Shown: positions 1 to 9,825 of the stretch, piece by piece | How positions within the stretch are numbered: the stretch's first letter is position 1 | Layout: the number at the start of each line of letters is the position of its first letter | Assembly: GCA_945897465.1 (NCBI GenBank) | Contig: CAMDFK010000003.1 | Coordinates: forward strand, 62,001 to 126,000 | Direction: 5' to 3' | DNA length: 64,000 nt | Source: Limnohabitans sp. Rim8 | GTDB taxonomy: Bacteria > Pseudomonadota > Gammaproteobacteria > Burkholderiales > Burkholderiaceae_C | Notes under the pieces: generated by a model | Told to the model about the DNA's origin: nothing | The model's database searches: none | The model's input: only the letters and a program-made list of their open reading frames with translations | Made by a program: the position numbers and the translations under genes

Positions 1-1
1 C

Positions 2-298
2 CAGGTCTTGCCTGCAGCGGCGGTGGCCGACACCTTTGCGGGCGCCGACCCGGCCCGCTTTGCGGCCAACGGCCCCGCCACGCTGGCAGGCTGGAGCTAC
101 CGCAACATGTGGTGGGTGTCGCACAACGCCCACGGTGCCATCATGGCGCGGGGCGTGCACGGGCAAAACATCTACATCGACCCCCAAGCCGAGATGGTGA
201 TCGCCCGCTACGCCTCGCACCCGGTGGCGGCCAACATCGCCAACGACCCGCACACCCTGCCCGCTTACCACGCCCTGGCGTTGGCTTTGCTGGACTGA
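2..298 (+). CDS. Serine hydrolase of the beta-lactamase fold, C-terminal fragment
   Basis: Only the last 98 or so codons are in the window; the reading frame is open through the left edge, so the start and the catalytic SxxK and YxN motifs lie outside. The visible part has the pattern seen at the C-terminus of class C beta-lactamase-related hydrolases: a Trp-rich stretch, then HGAIMARGVHGQNIYIDP, where the HG pair takes the place of the KTG-type motif and GQ-x-IYIDP is the strand before the last helix. Family members include esterases and 6-aminohexanoate-oligomer hydrolases; the substrate cannot be told from this piece. It ends 47 bp before argH on the same strand. Confidence 0.7.
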   Translation, partial: QVLPAAAVADTFAGADPARFAANGPATLAGWSYRNMWWVSHNAHGAIMARGVHGQNIYIDPQAEMVIARYASHPVAANIANDPHTLPAYHALALALLD

Positions 299-324
299 GG
301 GCCAGAAAGTTAAAACGAGTCGAA

Positions 325-336
325 GCCCGATAAAAT
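325..336 (+). promoter_or_regulatory. Candidate sigma-70 -10 region for argH
   Basis: The 12-mer GCCCGATAAAAT contains a TAAAAT -10-like hexamer at 331-336. The argH ATG follows at 346, so a start point 6-8 bases downstream of the hexamer would leave almost no leader. No convincing -35 hexamer is seen. The same 12-mer occurs at 5314-5325 ahead of another gene, which supports a promoter role by analogy. Confidence 0.4.
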
Positions 337-345
337 TGCGGGCTT

Positions 346-1794
<1,449 letters not shown>

Positions 1795-1801
1795 AGACTG
1801 T

Positions 1802-2530
1802 TTACTTTTTCTGAACCGGATTGGCCAGCAGCAAGTTGGCTGGGTAGGCCCGCATGAACTCGCGGGCTTTGTCGAGGGGGGCGTTGAGCCACGCGCCGTA
1901 GGCCCCTTCGTTCAAGATGGCAGGCATGCGTTTTTCGTTGCCGTTTTGGCCGTAGCGGTTCATGAGCGCGTGGCTGTTGGCATTGACGGTGAGCAAGGTG
2001 AAGCTGACGATCTCTTCATCGCCTTGTGTCCAGCGCTCCCACAAACCGGCCACGCCCATGGGCTGGCCGTCCACACGGGCGATGCGGGTGGGCACGGCTT
2101 TGCGGCTGCGCCAGTCGTCTTCGAAAAACGCCTGCATGGGGATGATGCAGCGCTGGCCTTTGAGCCAAGTCTCGCGTGGTGCCGTGGCGGTGCTCATGGT
2201 TTCATAGCGGGTCACGGCCAATTTGGTCGAGCGCAGTTTGGCGTCGGACGCCGACTTGACCCAGGTGGGCACCAAACCAAATTGGCCTTGGGCCAATTCC
2301 ATCACCAGCGGGCTGGCTGGGGCCTGAACGGGGGCCGGAGCGGCTTGCGCGTCTGCGCCCAACTCGGGTGTTGCAGTCAAAGTGGCCTCTGCCGCCACCA
2401 ACGCTTTGCGGATGAAAAAACCCGGCTGGCGCGGCCAGACTTCTTTGCCCAGCAGGGCGGCGGGCGGGGCGATGCCAAAAGCCTCGGCGTACAGGTCAGG
2501 GCTTTTCAGGCATTCGTATTGGGTGCTCAT
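1802..2530 (-). CDS. SRAP-family (YedK/HMCES-like) protein with degenerate catalytic site
   Basis: The 242-residue product aligns by eye with SOS response-associated peptidases, which crosslink to abasic sites in single-stranded DNA through the cysteine exposed after Met removal. Family landmarks are present: [14 protein letters not shown] (residues about 125-138, retaining the active-site Glu), GVAGLWERW, and EKRMPAIL. Key residues are changed: position 2 is Ser instead of Cys, the NARSE-type Asn position appears to be Val, and the His expected before the RMP motif is Gly. The first cysteine is Cys7. An in-frame TAG lies five codons upstream of the ATG, so no earlier start could supply Cys2. 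It is probably a binding-only or repurposed paralogue. Confidence 0.8.
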   Translation of the reverse strand: MSTQYECLKSPDLYAEAFGIAPPAALLGKEVWPRQPGFFIRKALVAAEATLTATPELGADAQAAPAPVQAPASPLVMELAQGQFGLVPTWVKSASDAKLRSTKLAVTRYETMSTATAPRETWLKGQRCIIPMQAFFEDDWRSRKAVPTRIARVDGQPMGVAGLWERWTQGDEEIVSFTLLTVNANSHALMNRYGQNGNEKRMPAILNEGAYGAWLNAPLDKAREFMRAYPANLLLANPVQKK

Positions 2531-2619
2531 GCGGTCGATGCTACTCCACGGGCGGCGCGGCCCCGACGCGCCCCTGCGACCTGATACGCTCAGCGTTCGA
2601 TGACCAGACTTGCTTATCC

Positions 2620-3150
2620 ATGCTGATCCGTTTCAACAAGCCTTATGGCGTGCTCAGCCAGTTCACCCCCGAGGGGCGCTGGACCGGGCTGATCGACCAC
2701 ATCGACCTGCCCGGCGTGTATGTGGCTGGGCGGCTGGACGCGGACAGCGAAGGCTTGTTGCTGCTGACCGACGATGGGCAAGAGCAGGCCCGCATTGCAG
2801 ATCCGCGCTTTAAGATGAAGAAGACCTATCTGGTGCAGGTGGAGGGCTTGGTGAGCGACGCAGCACTGACCGCCTTGGCCCGGGGCGTGACGCTGAACGA
2901 CGGGCCCACCCTGCCCGCCCGCGCCCGCGCAGTGGCGCCGCCTGCCGACCTGTGGCCGCGCAACCCACCGATACGCGAGCGCAAAAGCATTCCTACTTCT
3001 TGGCTGGAGCTGTCAATACGCGAAGGCCGTAACCGACAGGTGCGGCGCATGACAGCCGCCGTGGGTTTGCCCACGCTGCGGCTGATTCGCACCGCCATTG
3101 GCCCTTACACCCTCGACGCGCTGCCCACGGGCACTTGGCAGCAAGTCTGA
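2620..3150 (+). CDS. rluE: 23S rRNA pseudouridine synthase, RluE-like (RsuA family)
   Basis: A 176-residue enzyme of the RsuA/RluB/E/F family without an S4 domain, as expected for RluE, which isomerises U2457 of 23S rRNA in E. coli. The N-terminal [12 protein letters not shown] is typical of the subgroup. The catalytic aspartate is Asp40 in [13 protein letters not shown], and the C-terminal [11 protein letters not shown] motif is intact. Assignment to RluE rather than another short RsuA member rests on the missing S4 domain and the length. It is divergent from the SRAP gene with 89 bp between them. Confidence 0.88.
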   Translation: MLIRFNKPYGVLSQFTPEGRWTGLIDHIDLPGVYVAGRLDADSEGLLLLTDDGQEQARIADPRFKMKKTYLVQVEGLVSDAALTALARGVTLNDGPTLPARARAVAPPADLWPRNPPIRERKSIPTSWLELSIREGRNRQVRRMTAAVGLPTLRLIRTAIGPYTLDALPTGTWQQV

Positions 3151-3315
3151 GCTCATCACTGTGCGCAGCGCAAGGGGTGCTCGTACTCAGGGTCTACCGC
3201 GCAGTCCTTGGCGACTGGTGGGCCAAGCTGAACAGAATTCGCCGCTCCACCAACCCGCTTGTGGCCGGAGTCAAATCAGGGCCTTGAGAGCTTTGAGCAG
3301 TTAACCTTCGACCCC

Positions 3316-3344
3316 CACAAAGCCGCTGTTTCTGCGGCTTTGTG
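3316..3344 (+). terminator. Stem-loop after the rluE-like gene
   Basis: A perfect 11-bp inverted repeat, CACAAAGCCGC at 3316-3326 and its complement at 3334-3344, encloses a 7-base loop. No long T run follows on either strand, so termination strength is uncertain. It separates the rluE-like gene from the small basic protein gene. The 165 bp between 3151 and 3315 show no gene or tRNA that I can recognise. Confidence 0.5.
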
Positions 3345-3394
3345 CTTTAACATCAAGGGCTTCCCAAACCGGGATGTCTATTGAAGGAACCGAC

Positions 3395-3535
3395 ATGGCC
3401 AAAGGCGAACAACGCAGCAACAAAATGGCCAAGAAGCCAAAAAAGGACACCGCGCCTCCCAAGACCTTCACATCGGACCGCCCCATGGCCCCATCCACCT
3501 TTGTGGCGCCTCGCGGCAAAGTCAAAGACAAGTGA
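3395..3535 (+). CDS. Small lysine-rich protein, 46 residues
   Basis: The frame starts MAKGEQRSNKMAKKPKKD and ends with RGKVKDK before TGA. A good ribosome binding site, GAAGGA, lies 6 bases before the ATG, and the frame fills the gap between a stem-loop and the next pseudouridine synthase gene. It is strongly basic with Pro/Lys runs and no hydrophobic segment, so it is probably cytoplasmic and disordered, perhaps nucleic-acid associated. From memory, similar short MAKGEQRSN proteins occur in other Burkholderiales, but I cannot verify this here. The function is unknown. Confidence 0.6.
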   Translation: MAKGEQRSNKMAKKPKKDTAPPKTFTSDRPMAPSTFVAPRGKVKDK

Positions 3536-3585
3536 TTTTTTTCGACCAAGCAGCCTTTTGACTGGGCCCACTCGGCCCGCACTGC

Positions 3586-4284
3586 ATGACCCCGATCCAC
3601 GAAGACGAGCACCTGCTGGTGCTGGAAAAACCCAGCGGCTTGTTGTCGGTGCCCGGTCGCGGCCCAGACAAGCAAGATTGCCTGTCCAAACGGGTGCAAG
3701 ACATCTACCCCGAAGCCCTGATCGTGCACCGCCTGGACCAAGACACCTCCGGCCTGCTGCTCATGGCCCGGGGCATCGAAGCCCAGCGCCGTTTGAGCAA
3801 GCTGTTTGAAACACGCCAAATTAAAAAACGCTACGTGGCGGTGGTGGCTGGGCAGCCAGAAAAAACCCAAGCGGCCGAACTGCCCGACGAGGACGGGTGG
3901 CGCACCATCGACGGCCCGATCCTGCTCGACTGGGAGCGCCGCCCCCTGCACATCATCCACCCCGACGGCAAAGCCAGCCGCAGCCGCTGGCGTGCCCTGC
4001 AAAGCAGCCACAGCGACAATTTCAGCGCCAGCCTGATCGAGCTCGAACCCGTCACGGGCCGAACGCACCAGCTGCGCGTGCACCTGCAAAGCATTGGCCA
4101 CCCCATGCTGGGCGACTCGCTGTACGCGCCGCCCGACATCAAGGCCCTCAGCCCCCGCTTGCTGTTGCACGCGCAAGAGCTGGCCTTTGTGCACCCCTTC
4201 ACCGAGCAAGCTTTGGCGTTCAAGGCCCTGGTCGAATGGTCGGCCCTATCGCCGTACTTGGTCGTTCATCACACCCAGCCCTGA
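3586..4284 (+). CDS. RluA-family pseudouridine synthase
   Basis: The 232-residue protein has the RluA-family catalytic motif HRLDQDTSGLLL with the nucleophilic aspartate at Asp51, preceded by the LEKPSGLLSVPGRG strand. The later KRYVAVVAG and GRTHQLRVHLQSIGHPMLGD motifs are intact. The absence of an S4 domain and the length match RluA, which modifies U746 of 23S rRNA and U32 of some tRNAs in E. coli, rather than RluC or RluD. The exact target in this organism is inferred. It lies 50 bp after the small basic protein gene and converges on the DMT transporter gene with a 4-bp gap. Confidence 0.88.
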   Translation: MTPIHEDEHLLVLEKPSGLLSVPGRGPDKQDCLSKRVQDIYPEALIVHRLDQDTSGLLLMARGIEAQRRLSKLFETRQIKKRYVAVVAGQPEKTQAAELPDEDGWRTIDGPILLDWERRPLHIIHPDGKASRSRWRALQSSHSDNFSASLIELEPVTGRTHQLRVHLQSIGHPMLGDSLYAPPDIKALSPRLLLHAQELAFVHPFTEQALAFKALVEWSALSPYLVVHHTQP

Positions 4285-4288
4285 GCGA

Positions 4289-5230
4289 TCAGGCCTGGGC
4301 CGAGCCCTTGATGCGGCCCGCCACCACACCACACAGCACCACCAGGCCCATGCCCATGAAGGCCAGCGCGTCTGGGATGTGGTCAAACAGCCACCAGCCC
4401 ATCACCGTGGAAAAGGCGACCCCGGTGTAGAGGAATGGCGAGACCACCGAAGCCGGGGCTTTGGAAAACGCCACGATCAGCAGGTATTGCCCCAGCGTGG
4501 CGGCCAAACCGACCATGAGCAACAAAGCCCATTCGGTCAGGCTTTGAGGCGTGACCCAGGCGTTGAGCACCAGCAGCGTGCTCACCGCCCAGCCCACCCA
4601 GCCGGTGTAGAGCTGCATCACAGCCGGGTCTTCGGTGCGTGTCATGTGGCTGGTCACGGCCTGAAACACGGCGTACGTCAGCACCACCGTGAGCGCCATC
4701 CAACCGACCGAGCTGTCGACCTGCCCACCCGGGCGGATGACCAGCAGGGCCCCGATCAGTCCACCCACCACCATGAGCCAGCGCAGCGGCGAGACCTGCT
4801 CTTTCATGACAAAACGGGCCAGTGCCGTGAGCACCAAGGGCGTGAGCATGACGGTGGCGGTGAACTCGGCCACCGGCATGCGCTGCAGGCAATAAAAAGC
4901 CAACAAGCTGCACGACACCATGAGCAAGCCGCGCAGCAGCTGCCAGCGCAGGCTATGCGTGCGCCACATGGCCCGCCCGCGCACTGGGGCCAACACCAGC
5001 GCAGTGCCCAAGGCCTGCACAGCGTAACGAAACCACAGCACCATCACCGGAGAGACGCTGAGCAAAACCCATTTGCTGGTGGCGTCACTGAAACTCAGGC
5101 TGGCCATGGCCAACACGGCAAAGAGGATGCCGGGCCCGGCCCAAGCCCTTGGAGCTGGAGATGGCGTGGCGTTCGGTGGGGTGTGCAAGCTCGGTTCCAA
5201 GGATGATGAAGAGATTTTTGCATGGCGCAC
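4289..5230 (-). CDS. DMT-superfamily transporter with EamA domains
   Basis: A 313-residue integral membrane protein with about ten hydrophobic segments arranged as two EamA repeats. The first repeat starts near WAGPGILFAVLAMASLSFSDATSKW and the second contains SPFLYTGVAFSTVMGWWLFDHIPD, the conserved end of EamA units. Members export metabolites or amino acids at the inner membrane; the substrate cannot be predicted. The N-terminal 30 residues are Ser/Pro-rich and hydrophilic, so the true start may be slightly inside. It is divergently transcribed from the TPR protein gene across 125 bp. Confidence 0.85.
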   Translation of the reverse strand: MRHAKISSSSLEPSLHTPPNATPSPAPRAWAGPGILFAVLAMASLSFSDATSKWVLLSVSPVMVLWFRYAVQALGTALVLAPVRGRAMWRTHSLRWQLLRGLLMVSCSLLAFYCLQRMPVAEFTATVMLTPLVLTALARFVMKEQVSPLRWLMVVGGLIGALLVIRPGGQVDSSVGWMALTVVLTYAVFQAVTSHMTRTEDPAVMQLYTGWVGWAVSTLLVLNAWVTPQSLTEWALLLMVGLAATLGQYLLIVAFSKAPASVVSPFLYTGVAFSTVMGWWLFDHIPDALAFMGMGLVVLCGVVAGRIKGSAQA

Positions 5231-5313
5231 GGGTGCACACAGTCACCTTTGCAAAGGGACTCCAGACCCCTTTCATCGAAACGATCCAGCCCACCGGGGC
5301 CCGCAAGGGATTC

Positions 5314-5325
5314 GCCCGATAAAAT
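5314..5325 (+). promoter_or_regulatory. Candidate -10 region for the TPR/L,D-transpeptidase operon
   Basis: The same 12-mer GCCCGATAAAAT as ahead of argH occurs here, with the TAAAAT hexamer at 5320-5325 and the TPR-protein ATG at 5356. This would give a leader of about 25 bases. No good -35 is visible. Confidence 0.4.
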
Positions 5326-5355
5326 AGAGTCCTTTTTCATTGGGTCCAGCTGTTC

Positions 5356-6507
5356 ATGTTGTTTTCCCCTTTTGAGCCAAGGCGCTTGGCCGTTTGGCCT
5401 TATGGCCGCCGCTTGGTCGCATTGACACTGTCCTTGGGTCTGATCGGCTGGGCGTCGGCCTCATCGTCTCAAACAGCCGCAGCCGCTGAAGAAGCCATCA
5501 AAAAAGCCATTCAGGATGGACAACTCAAACAGGCTCTTCAACTGGTCCAAAAACAACGCCAAAACGCGCCCGAAGCAGTTCAATGGCGCTTCATGGAGGG
5601 TGTGATACAAGCCCAGCAGGGTCAGATTGACAAAGCCATCGAGACCTTCAAGCAAATCACCCAAACCCACCCCGAGCAGTCTGAGGCCTACAACAACCTG
5701 GGGGTGCTTCTCGCTTCCAAGGGTGAGCTGGAAGCCTCCAAAAACTTTTTGGAAAAAGCCCTGCAAACCCACCCCAGCTATGCAGCCGCCCACCGCAATT
5801 TGTCGGATGTGCACAGCCAACTGGCCAAACAAAGCTACGCCAAAGCCCTGCAGATCGATCCCAAAGCCAAGACCAGCGCCCCTCAATTGACCTTGCTCGG
5901 CAGCATGGGCAACCAGCAACGCGTGCAGCCGCCGGCCCAAAACATGGCTTCGCTCTCGCGACCTGCGGCACCGGCCTTACCCGCTGCACCGGCTGGGCCA
6001 CCGACCATTGCAGCGGCGTCTGCACCTGCCACAACCACGGTGGCCAAGGCCACCAGCAGTGCGACGGCCGCAGCACCCGCCAAGCCCAGCACCACAGTTA
6101 CAGCGGCGGCCCCTGCCGCAGCGCCAGCAGCCCCCCCAGCTGACAAGCCAGCCGCCGATGCACGGCAAGCTGACCGCGCCGCCGTCGAAAAAGCGGTGCG
6201 GGATTGGGCCAAAGCCTGGAGCAACAAGGACTTGCCTCGCTACTACGCTGCCTACGCCAGCAATTTCACGCCTGCCAAACGGGCCAGCCGTGCCCAATGG
6301 GAGAGTGATCGCCGCATCCGCATCGTGTCCAAAAAATCGATCTCGGTGGAAGTGAGGGAGATGAAAGTCAGCTTCAAAGGCGACACGGCATCGGCCCGCT
6401 TCCAGCAGCTGTACACCTCGGACAATTTAAAAGGCAGCAGCCGCAAAACCTTGGAGATGGTGCGCCAAGGCAACCGCTGGCTGATCGTGCGTGAGTCGGT
6501 GAATTGA
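5356..6507 (+). CDS. Exported TPR protein with C-terminal Cds6/NTF2-like domain
   Basis: The 383-residue product begins with a hydrophobic signal segment at about residues 20-40, followed by tetratricopeptide repeats between about 45 and 170 (for example EAYNNLGVLLASKGELEASK and AAAHRNLSDVHSQLAK). A long Ala/Pro/Thr-rich linker spans about 190-272, then a SnoaL/NTF2-like domain of about 110 residues starts at AVEKAVRDWAKAWSNKDLPRY. Similar C-terminal domains are known in L,D-transpeptidases (Cds6 type). It is probably periplasmic and works with the next gene, which overlaps it by 4 bp and ends in a comparable domain. The molecular role is inferred only from that partnership. Confidence 0.8.
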   Translation: MLFSPFEPRRLAVWPYGRRLVALTLSLGLIGWASASSSQTAAAAEEAIKKAIQDGQLKQALQLVQKQRQNAPEAVQWRFMEGVIQAQQGQIDKAIETFKQITQTHPEQSEAYNNLGVLLASKGELEASKNFLEKALQTHPSYAAAHRNLSDVHSQLAKQSYAKALQIDPKAKTSAPQLTLLGSMGNQQRVQPPAQNMASLSRPAAPALPAAPAGPPTIAAASAPATTTVAKATSSATAAAPAKPSTTVTAAAPAAAPAAPPADKPAADARQADRAAVEKAVRDWAKAWSNKDLPRYYAAYASNFTPAKRASRAQWESDRRIRIVSKKSISVEVREMKVSFKGDTASARFQQLYTSDNLKGSSRKTLEMVRQGNRWLIVRESVN

Positions 6508-7907
6508 AATCCCGTCGCGGTGTGCCGCCCCACACTTCCCCAAGCCAAACTGAGGCCAATCCCGCCACAGCGCCCAAGCCCCATGCCTGGCGACTGAAGT
6601 GGCTTGGCCTGGTGGGTCTACTGATGGTGGTGGTGGCCTGCCTCTGGTGGTGGGCCGACAGCGAACAGCCTGGCCTGGAAAATACCTGGCAAGACATCCG
6701 ATTCAATTCAGGCTTGCCCTCCACACCAGCCCTGTCATGGCGTCTGGACCTTGATCTCCCGACCGAAGGCTCACAGGTTCCCAACACCTCCGACCCCGAG
6801 CAATTCGTGCGGCAGATTTATGCCCAATTGGGCGAAGGCGAGCGGGCCCAAGCCCTGGCCACAGCCAGCGTGCTGGTGGCGCGTTTCCCCAACTTCCAAC
6901 TGGGCCAATTGCTGTACGCCGATTTGCTCAACATCAGCTCGTCCCAGCCAGTGGCTTGGTCCGATTCAGAAGAGCTCAATGCGCCGTCTTTGCGCAAGCG
7001 CTTGGACGAATTGATTCTCGAGTCCAAACGCCGACTCCAGCGCGACAGCGCTCAGAGTTTGCAGGGAAAAATCCCCTCTGCTTTGACTTTTTTGAGCCCG
7101 CAGCAAACCTATGTGGCGGCCGTCGACGCCTCCAAGTCGCGGCTGTACTGGTTCGAGAACCGCAGTGGCCCTGATGGGCGTTTGCAGCTGCATTTGGTCA
7201 AGGAAACCTACATTTCTGTGGGCATCAACGGGGTGGGCAAGGACAAAGAGGGGGATGGCAAAACGCCTTTGGGGGTTTACTTCATCCTGCGCAATTTGCC
7301 CGGTGAAGGTCTGCCTGATTTGTTTGGTGTGGGTGCTTTGACGCTGAATTACCCCAATGCGGTGGACCTGATGCGCAAGAAAACAGGCTCGGGCATCTGG
7401 CTGCATGGCACGCCCAGCGCCCAATACGCCCGAGCGCCAGAGTCCACAGACGGCTGTGTGGTGCTGTCCAACCCCGAAATGCAGCGCTTGCTGCAGATGC
7501 CCGAGCTGCGCATGACACCGGTGGTCATTGCCGAGCAACTCGAATGGGTGAACGCCGACCAAGCCAAACAGTCTTGGGACGCTTTCAAGCCCGCCCTGGA
7601 CAAGTGGCTGAAGGCACGAAACGGTCGCGACCCGCAGGCCCTGAAAACCCACTACAGCCCGCGCTACGAACAAGATGGCCAGAGCCTGGATCAAGTCTGG
7701 CCCCGACTGGTTCAAACCACTTTGGGTCACGGCCAAAGCCAGCCGCTGGAGTTGGTGTCGGTTTTGAATTGGAAAGACCAAGAGCTCAACATGGTGGTGA
7801 CCATGAAAGACCCCAACCAGACCCACCCCCAAGGCGCGTCCTATTTGCGCATGTATTGGCAAAAGGAAAATGGCCAATGGCGGTTGGTGTTTCAGGGGCC
7901 GACCTGA
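6504..7907 (+). CDS. L,D-transpeptidase (YkuD family) with Cds6-like C-terminal domain
   Basis: The protein (about 467 residues) has a membrane anchor near residues 33-52 (LVGLLMVVVACLWWWAD) and a YkuD catalytic domain. The active-site His301 (LHGTPS) and Cys318 (STDGCVVLSN) match the HG...SxGC consensus, so it should form or remodel 3-3 crosslinks or attach proteins to peptidoglycan in the periplasm. After the catalytic domain there is about 100 residues of NTF2-like Cds6-type sequence. The start is TTG, overlapping the TGA of the TPR gene as TTGA; the next in-frame ATG (6624) falls inside the anchor helix and would destroy it. Translational coupling to the TPR protein is likely. Confidence 0.88.
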   Translation: MKSRRGVPPHTSPSQTEANPATAPKPHAWRLKWLGLVGLLMVVVACLWWWADSEQPGLENTWQDIRFNSGLPSTPALSWRLDLDLPTEGSQVPNTSDPEQFVRQIYAQLGEGERAQALATASVLVARFPNFQLGQLLYADLLNISSSQPVAWSDSEELNAPSLRKRLDELILESKRRLQRDSAQSLQGKIPSALTFLSPQQTYVAAVDASKSRLYWFENRSGPDGRLQLHLVKETYISVGINGVGKDKEGDGKTPLGVYFILRNLPGEGLPDLFGVGALTLNYPNAVDLMRKKTGSGIWLHGTPSAQYARAPESTDGCVVLSNPEMQRLLQMPELRMTPVVIAEQLEWVNADQAKQSWDAFKPALDKWLKARNGRDPQALKTHYSPRYEQDGQSLDQVWPRLVQTTLGHGQSQPLELVSVLNWKDQELNMVVTMKDPNQTHPQGASYLRMYWQKENGQWRLVFQGPT

Positions 7908-7949
7908 GCGTTCTCACGCCTGAACCACGAACGCACCCGACGCAGACGC

Positions 7950-8240
7950 ATGAACACCGAGATCCCGTTTTTTAATGGCTGCATCGCGCCTGATGGCGGC
8001 AGTTTTGACGCGTGGAAAACGCAAAGCCTGCTCGACTCGTTGGAGCAAGGCGGCCTGCAGTGGCCCAGCTCCTGCCGATCGGGCACTTGCCGCACCTGCA
8101 TCGGCCAGTTGGTCTCTGGCCAGGTGCACTACGAGATGGCATGGCCCGGTCTCACGGCCGAAGAAAAAGCCGAGGGCTGTGTGCTGCCGTGTGTGGCGCG
8201 GCCGCTCGGCGATGTGGTGCTGCAAGACCCCTTCGCCTGA
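7950..8240 (+). CDS. Plant-type 2Fe-2S ferredoxin
   Basis: A 96-residue soluble protein with the C-x4-C-x2-C...C ligand pattern: Cys42, Cys47 and Cys50 in SSCRSGTCRTC, and Cys81 about 30 residues later in CVLPC. This is the plant-type [2Fe-2S] ferredoxin fold and the protein should shuttle single electrons in the cytoplasm. No reductase or oxygenase partner is adjacent, so its client is unknown. It lies 42 bp after the L,D-transpeptidase gene and converges on ntrC with an 18-bp gap. Confidence 0.88.
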   Translation: MNTEIPFFNGCIAPDGGSFDAWKTQSLLDSLEQGGLQWPSSCRSGTCRTCIGQLVSGQVHYEMAWPGLTAEEKAEGCVLPCVARPLGDVVLQDPFA

Positions 8241-8258
8241 GTGTACAGCCAGCGGGCT

Positions 8259-9815
8259 TCAGCCCTCTTCCAGGCCCAGCTCCTGGATTTTGCGGGTGAT
8301 GGTGTTGCGGCCAATGCCCAGTTTTAGGGCCGCCTCGATGCGGCGGCCGCGCGTGGTGGCCAGTGCCGCCTGAATCAAGCTGGTTTCGAATCGGCGGGTG
8401 AGCGCGTCCCACACATCGGTGCGGCCCGATTTGAGCAAGGCCAAGGCCTCTTGCTCCAAGTCGGCCTCCCAGGGCATGGCCGATGGGCGGATCCATGTGT
8501 CCAGCGGTGGCGCCGAGTTTGGCGCGTGCGCGGCACGGTCAGGGTCCCCCAAATGGCTGGCGTCTGACAGCCCCAGTGGCGCCTCGCCCAAACTTGTGCC
8601 TGCGCCCATAGGCGCGGCCACCCCTGAGGGTCCCTGCACTTCCGGGGGCAGGTCCTTGACCTCAATCAGCTGGGTGGGCGCCATCACGGTGAGCCAGTGG
8701 CAGATGTTTTCAAGCTGGCGCACATTGCCCGGAAACTGGAATTGGCCCAATCGTTCAAGTGCAGCGTCGGCCATGCGTTTGGGCTCCACCCCCAACTGCT
8801 GGGCGCTGCGCTGCAAAAAGTAACGCGCCAGCACGGGCACGTCTTCGCGCCGCTCGCGCAGGGCGGGCAGGCGCAGGCGAATCACATTCAGGCGGTGGAA
8901 CAAATCCTCGCGGAACGCGCCTTCCTTGACGCGTTGCTCCAGGTCTTGGTGGGTGGCGGCGATCACACGCACATTGGCTTTGACGGCGCTGTGCCCGCCC
9001 ACGCGGTAGAAGTGGCCATCCGACAGCACGCGCAGCAATCGCGTTTGCAGATCAAAGGGCATGTCGCCAATTTCGTCCAGAAACAGCGTGCCGCCATCGG
9101 CCTGCTCAAAGCGGCCGCGCCTGGAAGCTTGCGCGCCAGTGAAGGCGCCACGCTCGTGGCCAAAGAGTTCGCTCTCGAGCAAATCTTTGGGAATGGCCGC
9201 GGTGTTGATGGCCACAAAGGGCTGCTTGGCCCGCGGCGAGTGTTTGTGCAGCGCATGCGCCACCAGCTCTTTGCCCGAACCCGACTCGCCCGTGATGAGC
9301 ACGGTGACATGGCTTTGAGCCAGGCGGCCGATGCCGCGAAAGACATCTTGCATGGCCGGGGCCTGGCCGAGCATTTCAGGAGCATCTTCCATTTTTTCTT
9401 CGGCCACGTCTTCGCGCTGGCTCTCGCCCACGGCGCGGCGGATCAGCTCCACCGCCTTGGGCAAATCGAAGGGCTTGGGCAGGTACTCAAAAGCCCCGCT
9501 GGAAAAAGCCGACACGGCGCTGTCCAGGTCAGAAAACGCCGTCATGATGATGACCGGCAAACCGGGCATGCGCTGCTTGATGGCGGCGAGCAAATCGAGG
9601 CCCGAGCCGCCCGGCATGCGGATGTCGCTGACCAAGACCTGCGGGCCGTCGCTCTCGCCTTCGGCCTCCAGGGCCTTCATCACCTCGCGTGGGTTGGTGA
9701 AGCTGCGCGTGGGCAATCCTTCGCGCAGCAATGCTTTTTCGAGCACAAAGCGGATGGATTGGTCATCGTCTACGATCCAGATCGGCTTCATCAAGGTGGC
9801 TCTTTCAGTGGTCAT
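8259..9815 (-). CDS. ntrC: Nitrogen regulation response regulator NtrC
   Basis: The 518-residue protein has three domains: a receiver with phospho-acceptor Asp64 (SDIRMP), a sigma-54-interacting AAA+ domain with Walker A GESGSGKE near residue 176 and the GAFTGA loop that contacts sigma-54, and a Fis-type helix-turn-helix at the extreme C-terminus (RRIEAALKLGIGRNTITRKI). It activates sigma-54 promoters under nitrogen limitation after phosphorylation by NtrB. A Met at residue 9 (MKPIWIVDDD) is an alternative start. It lies 10 bp after ntrB. A sigma-54 promoter with NtrC-type sites stands ahead of glnA in the same cluster, as expected for autoregulation. Confidence 0.96.
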   Translation of the reverse strand: MTTERATLMKPIWIVDDDQSIRFVLEKALLREGLPTRSFTNPREVMKALEAEGESDGPQVLVSDIRMPGGSGLDLLAAIKQRMPGLPVIIMTAFSDLDSAVSAFSSGAFEYLPKPFDLPKAVELIRRAVGESQREDVAEEKMEDAPEMLGQAPAMQDVFRGIGRLAQSHVTVLITGESGSGKELVAHALHKHSPRAKQPFVAINTAAIPKDLLESELFGHERGAFTGAQASRRGRFEQADGGTLFLDEIGDMPFDLQTRLLRVLSDGHFYRVGGHSAVKANVRVIAATHQDLEQRVKEGAFREDLFHRLNVIRLRLPALRERREDVPVLARYFLQRSAQQLGVEPKRMADAALERLGQFQFPGNVRQLENICHWLTVMAPTQLIEVKDLPPEVQGPSGVAAPMGAGTSLGEAPLGLSDASHLGDPDRAAHAPNSAPPLDTWIRPSAMPWEADLEQEALALLKSGRTDVWDALTRRFETSLIQAALATTRGRRIEAALKLGIGRNTITRKIQELGLEEG

Positions 9816-9825
9816 GTGTGAGGCT

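Noticed and set aside
3151-3315. A tRNA or small RNA gene after the rluE-like gene
   Set aside because: No T-loop consensus, acceptor stem or other RNA hallmark could be found in the stretch.
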